Shown: one piece after another, positions 15,509 to 23,146 of the stretch | Layout of the letters: every line of letters starts with the position of its first letter | Numbering within the stretch: the stretch's first letter is position 1 | Assembly (NCBI GenBank): GCA_022820645.1 | Contig: JAJEFD010000006.1 | Span: 172,186 to 236,185, forward strand | Source: Dehalococcoidia bacterium | GTDB taxonomy: Bacteria; Chloroflexota; Dehalococcoidia; Lucifugimonadales; Australimonadaceae | Reading direction: 5' to 3' | DNA: 64,000 nt | The notes under the pieces: generated by a model | Database searches by the model: none | Told to the model about the DNA's origin: nothing | What the model saw: only the letters and a program-made list of their open reading frames with translations | Program-made: the position numbers and the translations under genes

Positions 15509-16616
15509 CGTAGCCGCCCGGCACGCCGCGCTTCGCCAGCACGATCTGCCACAGTTGGATGTTGCGCGACCGGAACCCTCCCGCGCACGCGAGCAGGTAG
15601 AACTTCCACATGCGGTAGAAGCGCTCGTCGTAGCGCTCCTTCAGCGAGTCCCAGTTGCTGTGGAACTTCTCGTACCACGCCACCAGCGTCTTGTCGTAGT
15701 CCGCGCCGAAGTTGTGCCAGTCCTCCACCATGAACAGCCCCTCGATCGCCTCCCCTATCTGCGCCACCGACGGCAGCACGCCGTTCACAAAGATGTACTT
15801 GTCCATCCACGGGTCGATGGCGTTGGTCGACCTGTTGGAGCCGATGGTGTGCAGCAGGAAGAAGCCCCCGTCCTCCAGCAGGCGCTCCGCCGTCTCGAAG
15901 TACGCACGGTAGTTCTTCGGCCCCACGTGCTCGAACATCCCCATGGAGACGACGTGGTCGAACCGTCCCGTCGCGTCGCGGTAGTCCTGCAGCATCCCAT
16001 TGACGGGGAGGTGGGAATACCGCTCAGCGATGTAGCTCACCTGCTCCCTGGAGATGGTGACGCCCGTGCAGTGCGCCCCGTACTTCTCCGCCGCGAACCC
16101 CATGAACGCTCCCCAGCCGCAGCCGATGTCGAACACCGACTGCCCGGCCCGCAGCCCGATCTTGCGGCAGATGAGGTCCAGCTTCGCGTCCTGTGCGGCG
16201 TCGAGGTCGGTCGCCTCCTTCCAGTAGCCGCAACTGCCCGTGAGCCGCGAGTCGAACGTCGCGGCGAAGAGGTCGTTGCCGAGGTTGTAGTGCTGGTCGC
16301 CGACGTCCCAGGCGCGCTTCTTGTTCTGCCGGTTCGTCCAGCGCGCCGCGAGCGCGAGCCGCAACGTCTTGAGATTCCGGGGGATGAGGTGCTGCGCGCC
16401 CGAGCCGAGGATGCGCGCCATCGTCTCGTCCAACCGGCCGGAGTCCCACCAGCCGTCCATGTACGCTTCGCCGAACCCGAGCGAGCCCTCCGCGAACACA
16501 CGCGCGAACAGCCGCTCGTCGTGCACCTGGATGTCCCACGGCTCCGGCCCGTTTATCGTCACCTCCGCAGGCGCCAGGAGGCGCTCTGCCTGCTCTCTGA
16601 ACTTGTCGTTCGCCAT
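15495..16616 (-). CDS. cfa: Cyclopropane-fatty-acyl-phospholipid synthase
   Basis: A 373-residue SAM-dependent enzyme that adds a methylene bridge to unsaturated acyl chains in membrane phospholipids. Domain order fits Cfa: an N-terminal lipid-binding part (GFGEAYMDGWWD), then HYNLGNDLFAATFD, the SAM site VFDIGCGWGAFMGFAAEKYG (residues about 162-181), MGMFEHVGPKNY and the C-terminal MWKFYLLACAGGFRSR. It is close to the family length of about 380. ATG 16616 has AAGGAG somewhat far upstream (15 bases). It is the only lipid-modification gene in the window. Confidence 0.9.
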   Translation of the reverse strand: MANDKFREQAERLLAPAEVTINGPEPWDIQVHDERLFARVFAEGSLGFGEAYMDGWWDSGRLDETMARILGSGAQHLIPRNLKTLRLALAARWTNRQNKKRAWDVGDQHYNLGNDLFAATFDSRLTGSCGYWKEATDLDAAQDAKLDLICRKIGLRAGQSVFDIGCGWGAFMGFAAEKYGAHCTGVTISREQVSYIAERYSHLPVNGMLQDYRDATGRFDHVVSMGMFEHVGPKNYRAYFETAERLLEDGGFFLLHTIGSNRSTNAIDPWMDKYIFVNGVLPSVAQIGEAIEGLFMVEDWHNFGADYDKTLVAWYEKFHSNWDSLKERYDERFYRMWKFYLLACAGGFRSRNIQLWQIVLAKRGVPGGYATVR

Positions 16617-16655
16617 ACGGGTCTGTAACGCTCCTTGCGCTGGCTATCGGCGAGA

Positions 16656-16721
16656 GAGTATAGCGCGCCGCGCGCCGGGGCGTGCGCCCCGGTATGACGA
16701 CAGCACGCACAGGCGTATACT
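16656..16721. promoter_or_regulatory. Divergent -10 elements between cfa and an amidohydrolase
   Basis: TATACT is read on the minus strand at 16656-16661, about 40 bases before cfa. On the plus strand TATACT at 16716-16721 precedes the amidohydrolase start at 16772, with ATGACG about 16 bases upstream as a weak -35. Confidence 0.35.
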
Positions 16722-16771
16722 CCCCGCGTACGACGCGCACGCGTGCGACACGCAACGGAGGAGAACACGCC

Positions 16772-17893
16772 ATGGCAGGAATCGTCGACGCGGACACCCA
16801 CATCATCGAGCACCCCGGCGTCTGGGAGTACTTCGACGCCGACATGTACGCGCGCAGGCCCTTGCTCGCCTCCATCCCGCTCGACGGCGAGAACGGCCCC
16901 CGCGACTTCGTCTGGATGGTCAACGGCACCGCCGTCCCCAAACGCTCCGGCAAGGGCAGCTACGCCGTCGCCGTCGGCGGCTCCAACTCCGAGAACAACC
17001 GCTCCGACATCCGATCCTCCGTGCGGTACATCACCGACCCTCTCGCGCGCGTCGAGGACATGGACATGCGCGGCGTCGACTCCGAGGTCGTCTTCCCCAC
17101 CGTTCTCCTCGCCTACATCACCGACGACGTCGACCTCGAGATCGCCATCTGCCGCAGCTACAACCGCTACATGGCCAACGCCTGGCGCGTCGCCGGCGAC
17201 CGCATGGCCTGGGTCGTCGTGCCCCCGCTGCGCGACATCGAGGCGTCGCTGCAGGAGATCGAGTTCGCGCGCGACAACGGCGCGGTCGGCGTCTTCTTCC
17301 GCGGCGTCGAGGGCGACCGCTCGCTCGCGGAATCGTACTTCTTCCCCATCTACGAGGCGGCGCAGCGGCTGGGCATGGCCATCAGCATCCACACCGGCGG
17401 CGGCTCGCCCGGCATGCTGCAGGTGTTCGACCGCAACGTCTCGCACAACCTGCCGCATGTCCGCTCGCTGCCGCTCTTCGCCTTCCGCGACCTCGTGGCG
17501 CACAAGATACCGGAGCGCTTCCCCGACCTGACGTTCGGCTTCATCGAGGCGTCTGCGTCGTGGGTGCCCTACGTCGTCCACCACCTGCGGCGCTCCACCC
17601 GCACCTCCGAGCGCGGCATCGGCCGGGCCAACCCCGACTCCGCGCTCGACTTCGGCCCCGCCCTCTTCCGCGACTACCGTCTCTTCATCGCCGCCGAGAC
17701 CGACGAGGACATCCCGTACCTCATCAACTACATCGGCGAGGACAACATCATCATGGGCTCGGACTACGGCCACCAGGACCAGTCGAAGGACAACGGCATG
17801 GTCGGCGTCATGCAGCGCCGCGAGGACCTCCCCGCCCCCATCGTCGAGAAGATCCTCGCCGACAACCCCACGCGCTACTACCGGCTGGGGTAA
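16772..17893 (+). CDS. Amidohydrolase family protein (PF04909)
   Basis: A 373-residue TIM-barrel metalloenzyme. The first metal motif is VDADTHIIEHPG with Asp8-x-His10, followed by AISIHTGGG, GFIEASASWVPYV and the C-terminal MGSDYGHQD. ATG 16772 follows GGAGGAG, and the 30-residue extension of the frame is not used. It resembles the decarboxylase-like branch of the superfamily, with an acidic residue instead of the first His. Its closest relative in the window by layout is the protein at 48183-49226 (shared SDYxH, DIPYLI/DLPYIL blocks). Substrate unknown. Confidence 0.85.
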   Translation: MAGIVDADTHIIEHPGVWEYFDADMYARRPLLASIPLDGENGPRDFVWMVNGTAVPKRSGKGSYAVAVGGSNSENNRSDIRSSVRYITDPLARVEDMDMRGVDSEVVFPTVLLAYITDDVDLEIAICRSYNRYMANAWRVAGDRMAWVVVPPLRDIEASLQEIEFARDNGAVGVFFRGVEGDRSLAESYFFPIYEAAQRLGMAISIHTGGGSPGMLQVFDRNVSHNLPHVRSLPLFAFRDLVAHKIPERFPDLTFGFIEASASWVPYVVHHLRRSTRTSERGIGRANPDSALDFGPALFRDYRLFIAAETDEDIPYLINYIGEDNIIMGSDYGHQDQSKDNGMVGVMQRREDLPAPIVEKILADNPTRYYRLG

Positions 17894-17898
17894 GTCTC

Positions 17899-17914
17899 GT
17901 CATTCCAGCGAAGT
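17899..17914. repeat. Half copy of the GTCATTCC intergenic repeat
   Basis: CGTCATTCCAGCGAAG matches the left arm and loop of the palindromes at 34264 and 34749, but the right arm is missing. Confidence 0.5.
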
Positions 17915-17919
17915 AAGAA

Positions 17920-17940
17920 GGGCGCCCATGATGGGCGCCC
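17920..17940. terminator. Bidirectional terminator
   Basis: GGGCGCCCAT-G-ATGGGCGCCC lies between the convergent genes ending at 17893 and 17974. The stem is about 8-10 bp of almost pure GC. Confidence 0.7.
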
Positions 17941-17973
17941 CTCTCGGTTTCTCATGCCTGCGCAGGGTTGTGC

Positions 17974-18987
17974 CTACCCGTCCAGCTTGAGCAGTCTGCG
18001 CGCGTTCCCCTCGTAGATCTTCTGCTTGTCCTCGATGCTGGCCGTGATGCCGTCCATGACCGCGAGCGTCGACCGGATGTAGCCGGAGCCCTTCTCCGGG
18101 TCGAACGGCGCGTCCGACGCGAACAGCACGTGGTCGGCGCCGAAGAACGCCAGCCCGCACTCCGTCGCCGGGACGGAGCCGAACGTCGCCGTGTCGGCGT
18201 AGAACATGCGGAAATAGTCGTACGGACGCTTCGCCAGCCGTCCGAGCGTGCCCGCCTCGTGCGGGTCGTCGCTGCGGCGGCCGAGCTGGTCGAGGCCGGG
18301 CCCGACGCGACCCTCGAAGAACGGCACCATGCCGCCGAGGTGGTGCGTGATGATCTTGATGTCCGGGTACCTGTCGAACAGGCCCGACATCACGATGCGT
18401 CCCATCGCGACGCTCGTCTCGTACGGCCAGCCGAACGCCCACCACATGTCGTACCAGGAGCGCTCCTCGGTCACGTAGTCGGAGAACTCGGCGGAACGCG
18501 TCGGGTGCAGCCAGATGGGCAGGTCGAGCTCGGCCATCTTGTCGAACACCGGTGCCAACTCCGGGTCGTCGAGCGGGCGTCCGTTCACGTTGGTGAATAT
18601 CTGCACGCCCTTCGCACCGAGCTTGTTGATGGAGCGGTCGATCTCGTCGAGCGTGGCCTGGGTGTTGTTCATCGGCAGCGCCGCGACGAACCCGGGGAAC
18701 CGGTCCGGGTGCTGCGAGACGACCTCTGCCATGCCGTCGTTGGCGATCTGCGCGAGCTCCGGGCTGTCCTCCGGTCCCGCGACGACCTCGACGGGCGGCA
18801 GGTTCAGCGAGAACACCTGCTTGTAGTCGTCGCCGAACTGATCGATCTTCTCGAACCGGGCATCGACGTCGTACAGCATGGGGATGGCGGAGACGCGCTT
18901 CATCATGTACGCGCCGCCCTCGCTCATGTTGGTCATCGTGTCGAAGTAGGGCTTGGGCAGAATGTGGTTGAAGATGTCTATCTTCAC
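17974..18987 (-). CDS. Amidohydrolase family protein, ACMSD-like
   Basis: A 337-residue barrel enzyme closer to aminocarboxymuconate-semialdehyde decarboxylase than the other amidohydrolases here. It has IDIFNHILPKPY at the N terminus, PIWLHPTR, the full strand IITHHLGGMVPFFEGR and FASDAPFDPEKG near the C terminus. The first metal motif is Phe6-x-His8, so one of the usual ligands is missing. The start is a GTG at 18987 with GGAGG five bases upstream. The first-strand and HHLGG features point to a decarboxylase. Substrate unknown. Confidence 0.85.
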   Translation of the reverse strand: MKIDIFNHILPKPYFDTMTNMSEGGAYMMKRVSAIPMLYDVDARFEKIDQFGDDYKQVFSLNLPPVEVVAGPEDSPELAQIANDGMAEVVSQHPDRFPGFVAALPMNNTQATLDEIDRSINKLGAKGVQIFTNVNGRPLDDPELAPVFDKMAELDLPIWLHPTRSAEFSDYVTEERSWYDMWWAFGWPYETSVAMGRIVMSGLFDRYPDIKIITHHLGGMVPFFEGRVGPGLDQLGRRSDDPHEAGTLGRLAKRPYDYFRMFYADTATFGSVPATECGLAFFGADHVLFASDAPFDPEKGSGYIRSTLAVMDGITASIEDKQKIYEGNARRLLKLDG

Positions 18988-19096
18988 GTAGTCCTCCGTT
19001 GGGGCGCGCCCTCATGGGCGGGCCGTTATCATCTGACTAACCCTACCTGTGCGAGGCGCTGCGGGTCAAAGGGGTGAAGGAGAATGGAGGTAGCCC

Positions 19097-19870
19097 GTGC
19101 AGGTACGCATCGTCGGCGCGCACAGCCTGGACTCGAAGCACGCTCATCACAACTGCTTCCTCATCGACGAACACGTCGCGGTCGACGCAGGCAGCATCAT
19201 GAGCGCGCTCGCCGCTGACGAGCAGGAGCGCATCGAGGCCGTGCTCCTCACCCACCACCACTTCGACCACTGCCGCGACCTGCCGACGCTCGCGCTGGAC
19301 TCGCGCGACGCGGGCAGGACGGTCCGGGTATACGGCGAGCCTCCCGCGCTCCGGACGACCAACACCCAACTCCTGGATGGACGCATCTACATCGACGCCA
19401 CCAGGGCCCCGGAGCCCGGCGTCTCCCCGCCCCTCTCGCTCCGTCCCTTCGGCGTTGGCGAGACACACGAGGTGCTTGGCTACCGCGTCTCCAGCGTGCG
19501 CGTCGACCATCCCGTGCCGACGATGGGCTACATCGTGAGCGACGGCAGGTTGAGCGTCGGTTTCTCCGGTGATACCGGCGGCGCGCTGATGGGTTTTTTC
19601 TCGCACCCGACGCCGCCCGACGTGCTGCTGATCGACGTCAAGTGGCCGGAGCGCTTCCGTGCACTGGCCGAGGCGTCGGGCCACATGACGCCGGGCATGC
19701 TGCGGCAGGAGGTGCTCGCCGCGAAGGAGGCGGGCGTCGGGTTGCCGAAGCTTCTCGCCGTCCACCGCTCGCTCCGCGAGGAGCCGGAACTGCTGCGCGA
19801 ACTCGCCGGGCTCCAGGCCGAACTGAACGTCGACCTGGAGCCCGGCTACGAGGACATGGTCATCGGTTGA
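19097..19870 (+). CDS. MBL-fold metallohydrolase
   Basis: A 257-residue metallo-beta-lactamase-fold protein with the dinuclear zinc motif THHHFDHCRD (residues about 52-61), an Asp in GFSGDTGGALMG and downstream HMTPG and VHRS histidines that can complete the site. The start is GTG 19097, placed six bases after GGAGG. The THHHFDH plus FSGDTG pattern is typical of ribonuclease Z/PhnP-like or quorum-type hydrolases. The short, single-domain form gives no substrate. It does not appear to be in an operon. Confidence 0.8.
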   Translation: MQVRIVGAHSLDSKHAHHNCFLIDEHVAVDAGSIMSALAADEQERIEAVLLTHHHFDHCRDLPTLALDSRDAGRTVRVYGEPPALRTTNTQLLDGRIYIDATRAPEPGVSPPLSLRPFGVGETHEVLGYRVSSVRVDHPVPTMGYIVSDGRLSVGFSGDTGGALMGFFSHPTPPDVLLIDVKWPERFRALAEASGHMTPGMLRQEVLAAKEAGVGLPKLLAVHRSLREEPELLRELAGLQAELNVDLEPGYEDMVIG

Positions 19871-19877
19871 GCGGCCC

Positions 19878-19917
19878 TTGACGCAGCGCTGCCGTTAGCC
19901 ACATACTTAGCTAAGTA
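19878..19917 (+). promoter_or_regulatory. Toxin-antitoxin promoter with overlapping palindromic operator
   Basis: TTGACG (19878-19883) and CATACT (19902-19907) are spaced by 18 bases. The -10 overlaps a perfect 14-bp palindrome, TACTTAGCTAAGTA, at 19904-19917. Such a site is what a Phd/VapB antitoxin would bind to repress its own operon, whose first start codon is at 19936. Confidence 0.6.
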
Positions 19918-19935
19918 CAGTGCAGGATAAGACCA

Positions 19936-20166
19936 ATGACCACCGTGAACGTCCACGAAGCGAAGTCCCAGCTCTCCCGCCTGCTCGCACAGGTCGAGGC
20001 TGGTGAGGAGGTCATCATCGCCCGCAACGGCAAGCCCGTCGCACAACTCGTGGCGTGTGAACCTAAACCCAAACGACAGTTCGGTACGATGAAGGGGCTC
20101 ATCAGCATCGACGAGCGCTTCTTCGAGCCGCTGCCCGAGGAGGAGTTGGAGCTCTGGGGCGTCTGA
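19936..20166 (+). CDS. Type II antitoxin, Phd/YefM family
   Basis: A 76-residue antitoxin. The N-terminal half (TVNVHEAKSQLSRLL, then GEEVIIARNGKPVAQLV) is the Phd/YefM DNA-binding fold. The acidic, proline-containing C-terminal tail (EPLPEEELELW) is the part that would wrap the toxin. It is followed after four bases by a PIN toxin. The palindrome overlapping its promoter suggests autorepression. Confidence 0.9.
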   Translation: MTTVNVHEAKSQLSRLLAQVEAGEEVIIARNGKPVAQLVACEPKPKRQFGTMKGLISIDERFFEPLPEEELELWGV

Positions 20167-20170
20167 TCCG

Positions 20171-20557
20171 TTGCGGCTCTTGCTCGACACGCACGCGTTC
20201 ATCTGGTGGTTCCAGGGAAATACCAGGCTGCCCCTGCCCGCGCGACGGGTGGTCGCTGACGATTCGAACGACGTTCTCATCAGTGCAGCCTCAGCCTGGG
20301 AGATAGCCACCAAACACCGGCTCGGCAAGCTCCCGGGCGCCGGAGCGCTCGCTCTCGACATACCCGGGGCTATCCAGCGCCAGAAGTTCGAAGAGTTACC
20401 CGTGACCGTCGCCGACGGCGTACGGGCCGGGGAGCTTCCCGGCCCGCTTCGCGACCCGTTCGACCGCATGCTCATCGCGCAGGCGCTGACGCACGACCTC
20501 GTCGTCGTCTCCAACGAGAGGATCTTCGACCGCTACGGCGTGCGCCGTCTCTGGTAA
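20171..20557 (+). CDS. vapC: Type II toxin, VapC/PIN-domain ribonuclease
   Basis: A 128-residue PIN nuclease. The acidic metal site is visible: D6 (LLLDTHAF), E44 (SAWEIATKHR), D95/D98 (LRDPFDRMLIAQA) and the C-terminal N115/D120 region (SNERIFDRYG). This sequence pattern (DTHAFIWW, KHRLGKL) belongs to the PIN subgroup paired with Phd-type antitoxins. The start is a TTG at 20171, four bases after the antitoxin stop, consistent with coupling and low toxin yield. It is predicted to cleave RNA when released from its antitoxin. Confidence 0.9.
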   Translation: MRLLLDTHAFIWWFQGNTRLPLPARRVVADDSNDVLISAASAWEIATKHRLGKLPGAGALALDIPGAIQRQKFEELPVTVADGVRAGELPGPLRDPFDRMLIAQALTHDLVVVSNERIFDRYGVRRLW

Positions 20558-20570
20558 CGCGCGCTATCGG

Positions 20571-21275
20571 CTAGGAGAGGTGCTTCCCGAACCAGGCCAG
20601 CGCGTCGGCCCACGCGGCCTCGGCGGCCTCCTGGTTGTAGCGCTCCGCGTTCGTGTGGTTGTGGAACGCGTGCGGCGCGTTGGCGTACACCTTCATGTCG
20701 CACGTGGTCCCGGCGTCGTTCAACGCCTTCGTGATGTCGTCGATGCCCGCGTTGATGCGCTCGTCCAGCTCACCGTAGACGGCGTAGACCGCGCCCGCGA
20801 TGTTCGGCACCTGCTCAAGCGGCGGGTTCGCGCCGTAGAACGGCACCGCAGCCGCGATGTCCGCACTCTCCGTCGCGACACGCCACGTGATGCCCCCGCC
20901 GAAGCAGAAGCCGATGATGCCGATGCTCGTCACGTCCGGCTGCGCCTTGAGGTACGCGATCACTGCCTGCACGTCGCTCACGTGCCGCTCGCGCGGGATC
21001 TCGCCCAGCTTCGCCGGGATGTCCTCGATGCTCGCCGTGCCGCCGTCGCGCGACAGCAGGTCGGGCGCAACCGCGATGTAGCCGTTGCTGGCGAGGCCGT
21101 CCGCCACGTCGCGCAGGTAGGGCACCAGTCCGCGGTTCTCGTGGATGACGATGACCGCGGCGGCACTGCCGCCTGCCGCCGGCTTCGACTCGTACGCCGC
21201 CAGCTGCGCGTCGCCCGCGTCTATCGAGATGTCGCTTCCCGCGGGCTCGGGCCCGCCGATGAGAGGGTTCGCCAT
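20571..21275 (-). CDS. Dienelactone hydrolase family protein
   Basis: A 234-residue alpha/beta hydrolase. The nucleophile is C124 in GFCFGGG, the acid is in VYGELDERI and the base His in NAPHAFHNH, which matches the Cys-Asp-His triad of carboxymethylenebutenolidase. The N-terminal VIVIHENRGL provides the conserved Glu. ATG 21275 follows AGGATAGGAG. It could hydrolyse dienelactone from chlorocatechol or protoanemonin pathways, but family members also act on other esters and lactones. Confidence 0.85.
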   Translation of the reverse strand: MANPLIGGPEPAGSDISIDAGDAQLAAYESKPAAGGSAAAVIVIHENRGLVPYLRDVADGLASNGYIAVAPDLLSRDGGTASIEDIPAKLGEIPRERHVSDVQAVIAYLKAQPDVTSIGIIGFCFGGGITWRVATESADIAAAVPFYGANPPLEQVPNIAGAVYAVYGELDERINAGIDDITKALNDAGTTCDMKVYANAPHAFHNHTNAERYNQEAAEAAWADALAWFGKHLS

Positions 21276-21429
21276 TTCTCCTATCCTCCTTTGGTTTCCC
21301 GCATTATAGGCAATCTCTCAATGATGCAGAGGGGACCGCGCCGATGCTTGGGAAATCGGACACGCGGCCATTGCTCGTTCGCATCCTGCCGTCCTAGACT
21401 CGCCGCAACATCAACGCTCAGGAGAGCGC

Positions 21430-21711
21430 ATGAACATCAGACTGCCATTCCCCCGCCGGAGCGTCGCCTCTCGGGGGCGCGCTATCTACATGGAGAAGAT
21501 ACGCCCGCACGTCTACCCGCAGCAGATAGGCACCGTCATCGTCATAGACGTGCGCAGCGGCGACTACGAGATATGCGCGAACCCATTCGATGAGATACCT
21601 GCGGAAGACCGGCTCCGAGAGCGCAGACCAGACGCTCTCATCTGGCGGAAGCGTGTCGGCTATCAGACCGTGGCTGCCTTCGGGGGGTTGAGAGTGGATA
21701 AGGATGGCTAG
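21430..21711 (+). CDS. Small protein of unknown function paired with an aspartic protease
   Basis: A 93-residue protein with no known catalytic motif. The readable core is GRAIYMEKIRPHVYPQQIG followed by VIDVRSGDYEICANPFDEIPAEDRL. The 8-base overlap with the next gene shows that the two are co-translated. Proteins with the pattern IYxxxIRPxV and DVxSGDYEI are often found next to clan AA aspartic proteases in Chloroflexota and cyanobacteria, by my recollection. A two-gene toxin-antitoxin-like role has been considered for such pairs but is not shown by this sequence. Confidence 0.65.
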   Translation: MNIRLPFPRRSVASRGRAIYMEKIRPHVYPQQIGTVIVIDVRSGDYEICANPFDEIPAEDRLRERRPDALIWRKRVGYQTVAAFGGLRVDKDG

Positions 21712-22069
21712 CGGAGCGGTCAGAGGGCTCATCCCCATAGTGCCCATAGCAATCATGGACAGGAACGGGCACCCGCAGCAATTCCAAGCAGTCCTGGATA
21801 CGGGCTTTGCCGGAGTCATCAGCCTCCCGCGCTCCTCCATCGAGCGGCTCGGTCTTGCCTTCTCGCGCCAGGAACCCGTGACGTTCGCTAATGGCGAAAC
21901 ACAGGAGAGCAGCATCTACCAGGCTACCGCGATATGGGAAGGAGAGCGATATTCCGTCCCGGTCTACCAACTGGGGCCTGAGCCGCTCATCGGCATGGGA
22001 CTACTCAACGGCTCTCGCGTCACCATCGACGTGATCGAGGACGGGCCCATTGACATCGGGCCGCTCTAG
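21704..22069 (+). CDS. Clan AA (retropepsin-like) aspartic protease
   Basis: A 121-residue single-domain aspartic protease. The catalytic motif is AVLDTGFAG with D32-T33-G34, and the C-terminal IGMGLLNG is the partner of the DTG loop in retropepsin-type folds. One DTG per chain means it must dimerise to be active. No signal peptide is present, so it acts in the cytoplasm. It overlaps the upstream 93-residue protein by eight bases. Substrate unknown. Confidence 0.8.
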   Translation: MASGAVRGLIPIVPIAIMDRNGHPQQFQAVLDTGFAGVISLPRSSIERLGLAFSRQEPVTFANGETQESSIYQATAIWEGERYSVPVYQLGPEPLIGMGLLNGSRVTIDVIEDGPIDIGPL

Positions 22070-22080
22070 GGCCGGCTGGA

Positions 22081-22878
22081 TCACTCAAGCCTGACGTTCT
22101 TGCTGTAGTCGTAGTCCACCGAGATGTCGCTCGCGAAGTCCCACGTCACGCGGCTCGTGTCCCAGCCTGCGCCGAAGGCTTCTTCGAAGAACGTGAGCAT
22201 GTCGCTCCATGCGGCGGCGGTCTGCTCGGGACGGTACCGCCCGGGCATCGTATCGTTGAACCAGCCGTGCGGCGCGCCCGGGTAGACGCGGATCCGGTAG
22301 CTCTTGTTGGCGCGCTCGAACGCGTCCCGCCACGCCCGGAGGCTCTCGATGGAGATGATGTGGTCCGCTTCACCGAACTGGCCGAGCACCGGGCATTTCG
22401 TCGCGGCGATAAGCTCGCTCATGGGCACCGGCTGCTCCGGCGTGGGCTTCCAGTTGGCATTGTCCACTCCGCCGTAGAGCGCCACGACCGCTGCAACGTC
22501 GTCACGATGCGCCGCGTACAGGATGGGCTGGCGCCCCGTCTGGCAGACGCCGATGATGCCGATACTGTCGCTTCGAACGTAGTCCTGGCTCCGCAGGAAG
22601 CGGATGACCTCGTCGAAATCGTCGATAACCTCGTCGTCCCGTATCTCGACGCGCGCCTCGCCGCGCGCCACCGCCTCGATGTCGCCGTCGAAGCGATGGA
22701 ACAGGTCGGGCGAGACGCCCACGTAGCCGACGTCCGCGAGCCGCTCGGCCATGTCCTTCGGATGCTGGACGATGCCGTACCGCTCGTGCAGCCACATCAC
22801 CGCGGGGCGAGGCTCGTCCGTATCGGGACGCGCCACCCAGACGTTCATGCCGCTCTCCATGCGATGTTCGGTCAACAT
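22081..22878 (-). CDS. Dienelactone hydrolase family protein
   Basis: A 265-residue alpha/beta hydrolase. The nucleophile is C112 in GVCQTGRQ, the oxyanion Glu lies in VMWLHERYG, the acid in FGEADHI and the base in GAPHGWFND. It shares the LHERYG, PDLFHR, GVCQ/GFCQ-[ST]GR and GHGWFN pattern with the protein at 27984, so the two are paralogues of a subgroup distinct from the one at 20571. ATG 22878 follows GGAGGAG. Substrate unknown. Confidence 0.85.
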   Translation of the reverse strand: MLTEHRMESGMNVWVARPDTDEPRPAVMWLHERYGIVQHPKDMAERLADVGYVGVSPDLFHRFDGDIEAVARGEARVEIRDDEVIDDFDEVIRFLRSQDYVRSDSIGIIGVCQTGRQPILYAAHRDDVAAVVALYGGVDNANWKPTPEQPVPMSELIAATKCPVLGQFGEADHIISIESLRAWRDAFERANKSYRIRVYPGAPHGWFNDTMPGRYRPEQTAAAWSDMLTFFEEAFGAGWDTSRVTWDFASDISVDYDYSKNVRLE

Positions 22879-22912
22879 GGCCTCTCCTCCGGCAACAGGC
22901 TACGCCCTGCAT

Positions 22913-23134
22913 TCAAGGCTTGCAGTAGAAACACTCGTGGATCCTCCGGCCGGTCGAGGAGCGAGCTTCTTCCTTCGTAGCGAAACCCACCCATTTCGCA
23001 GAACCGTCACGTCTGACGTGGGAGCACGTATCCCTGTGGAGGGTCACCATCGTCGAATCCATGTTCAGCCAGTAGGCCTTCATCTCCTGCTCCTCGACGG
23101 ACTGCCGCCTGAACAGGTTGGACAAACGACACAT
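22913..23134 (-). CDS. Small Cys/His protein of unknown function
   Basis: A 73-residue protein. Its second half contains THRD-like TLHRDTCSHV, then FATKEEARSS and a terminal HECFYCKP, so two Cys/His clusters could hold a zinc ion. A start at the inner ATG 23083 (MKAYWLNMDS), which has GAGGAG upstream, is as good as ATG 23134. The pattern is reminiscent of the small treble-clef proteins that carry a His-Cys plus Cys-x-x-Cys pair. It is 12 bases upstream of the luciferase-like gene and probably co-transcribed. No function can be assigned. Confidence 0.6.
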   Translation of the reverse strand: MCRLSNLFRRQSVEEQEMKAYWLNMDSTMVTLHRDTCSHVRRDGSAKWVGFATKEEARSSTGRRIHECFYCKP

Positions 23135-23146
23135 GACTTGCTCCTT

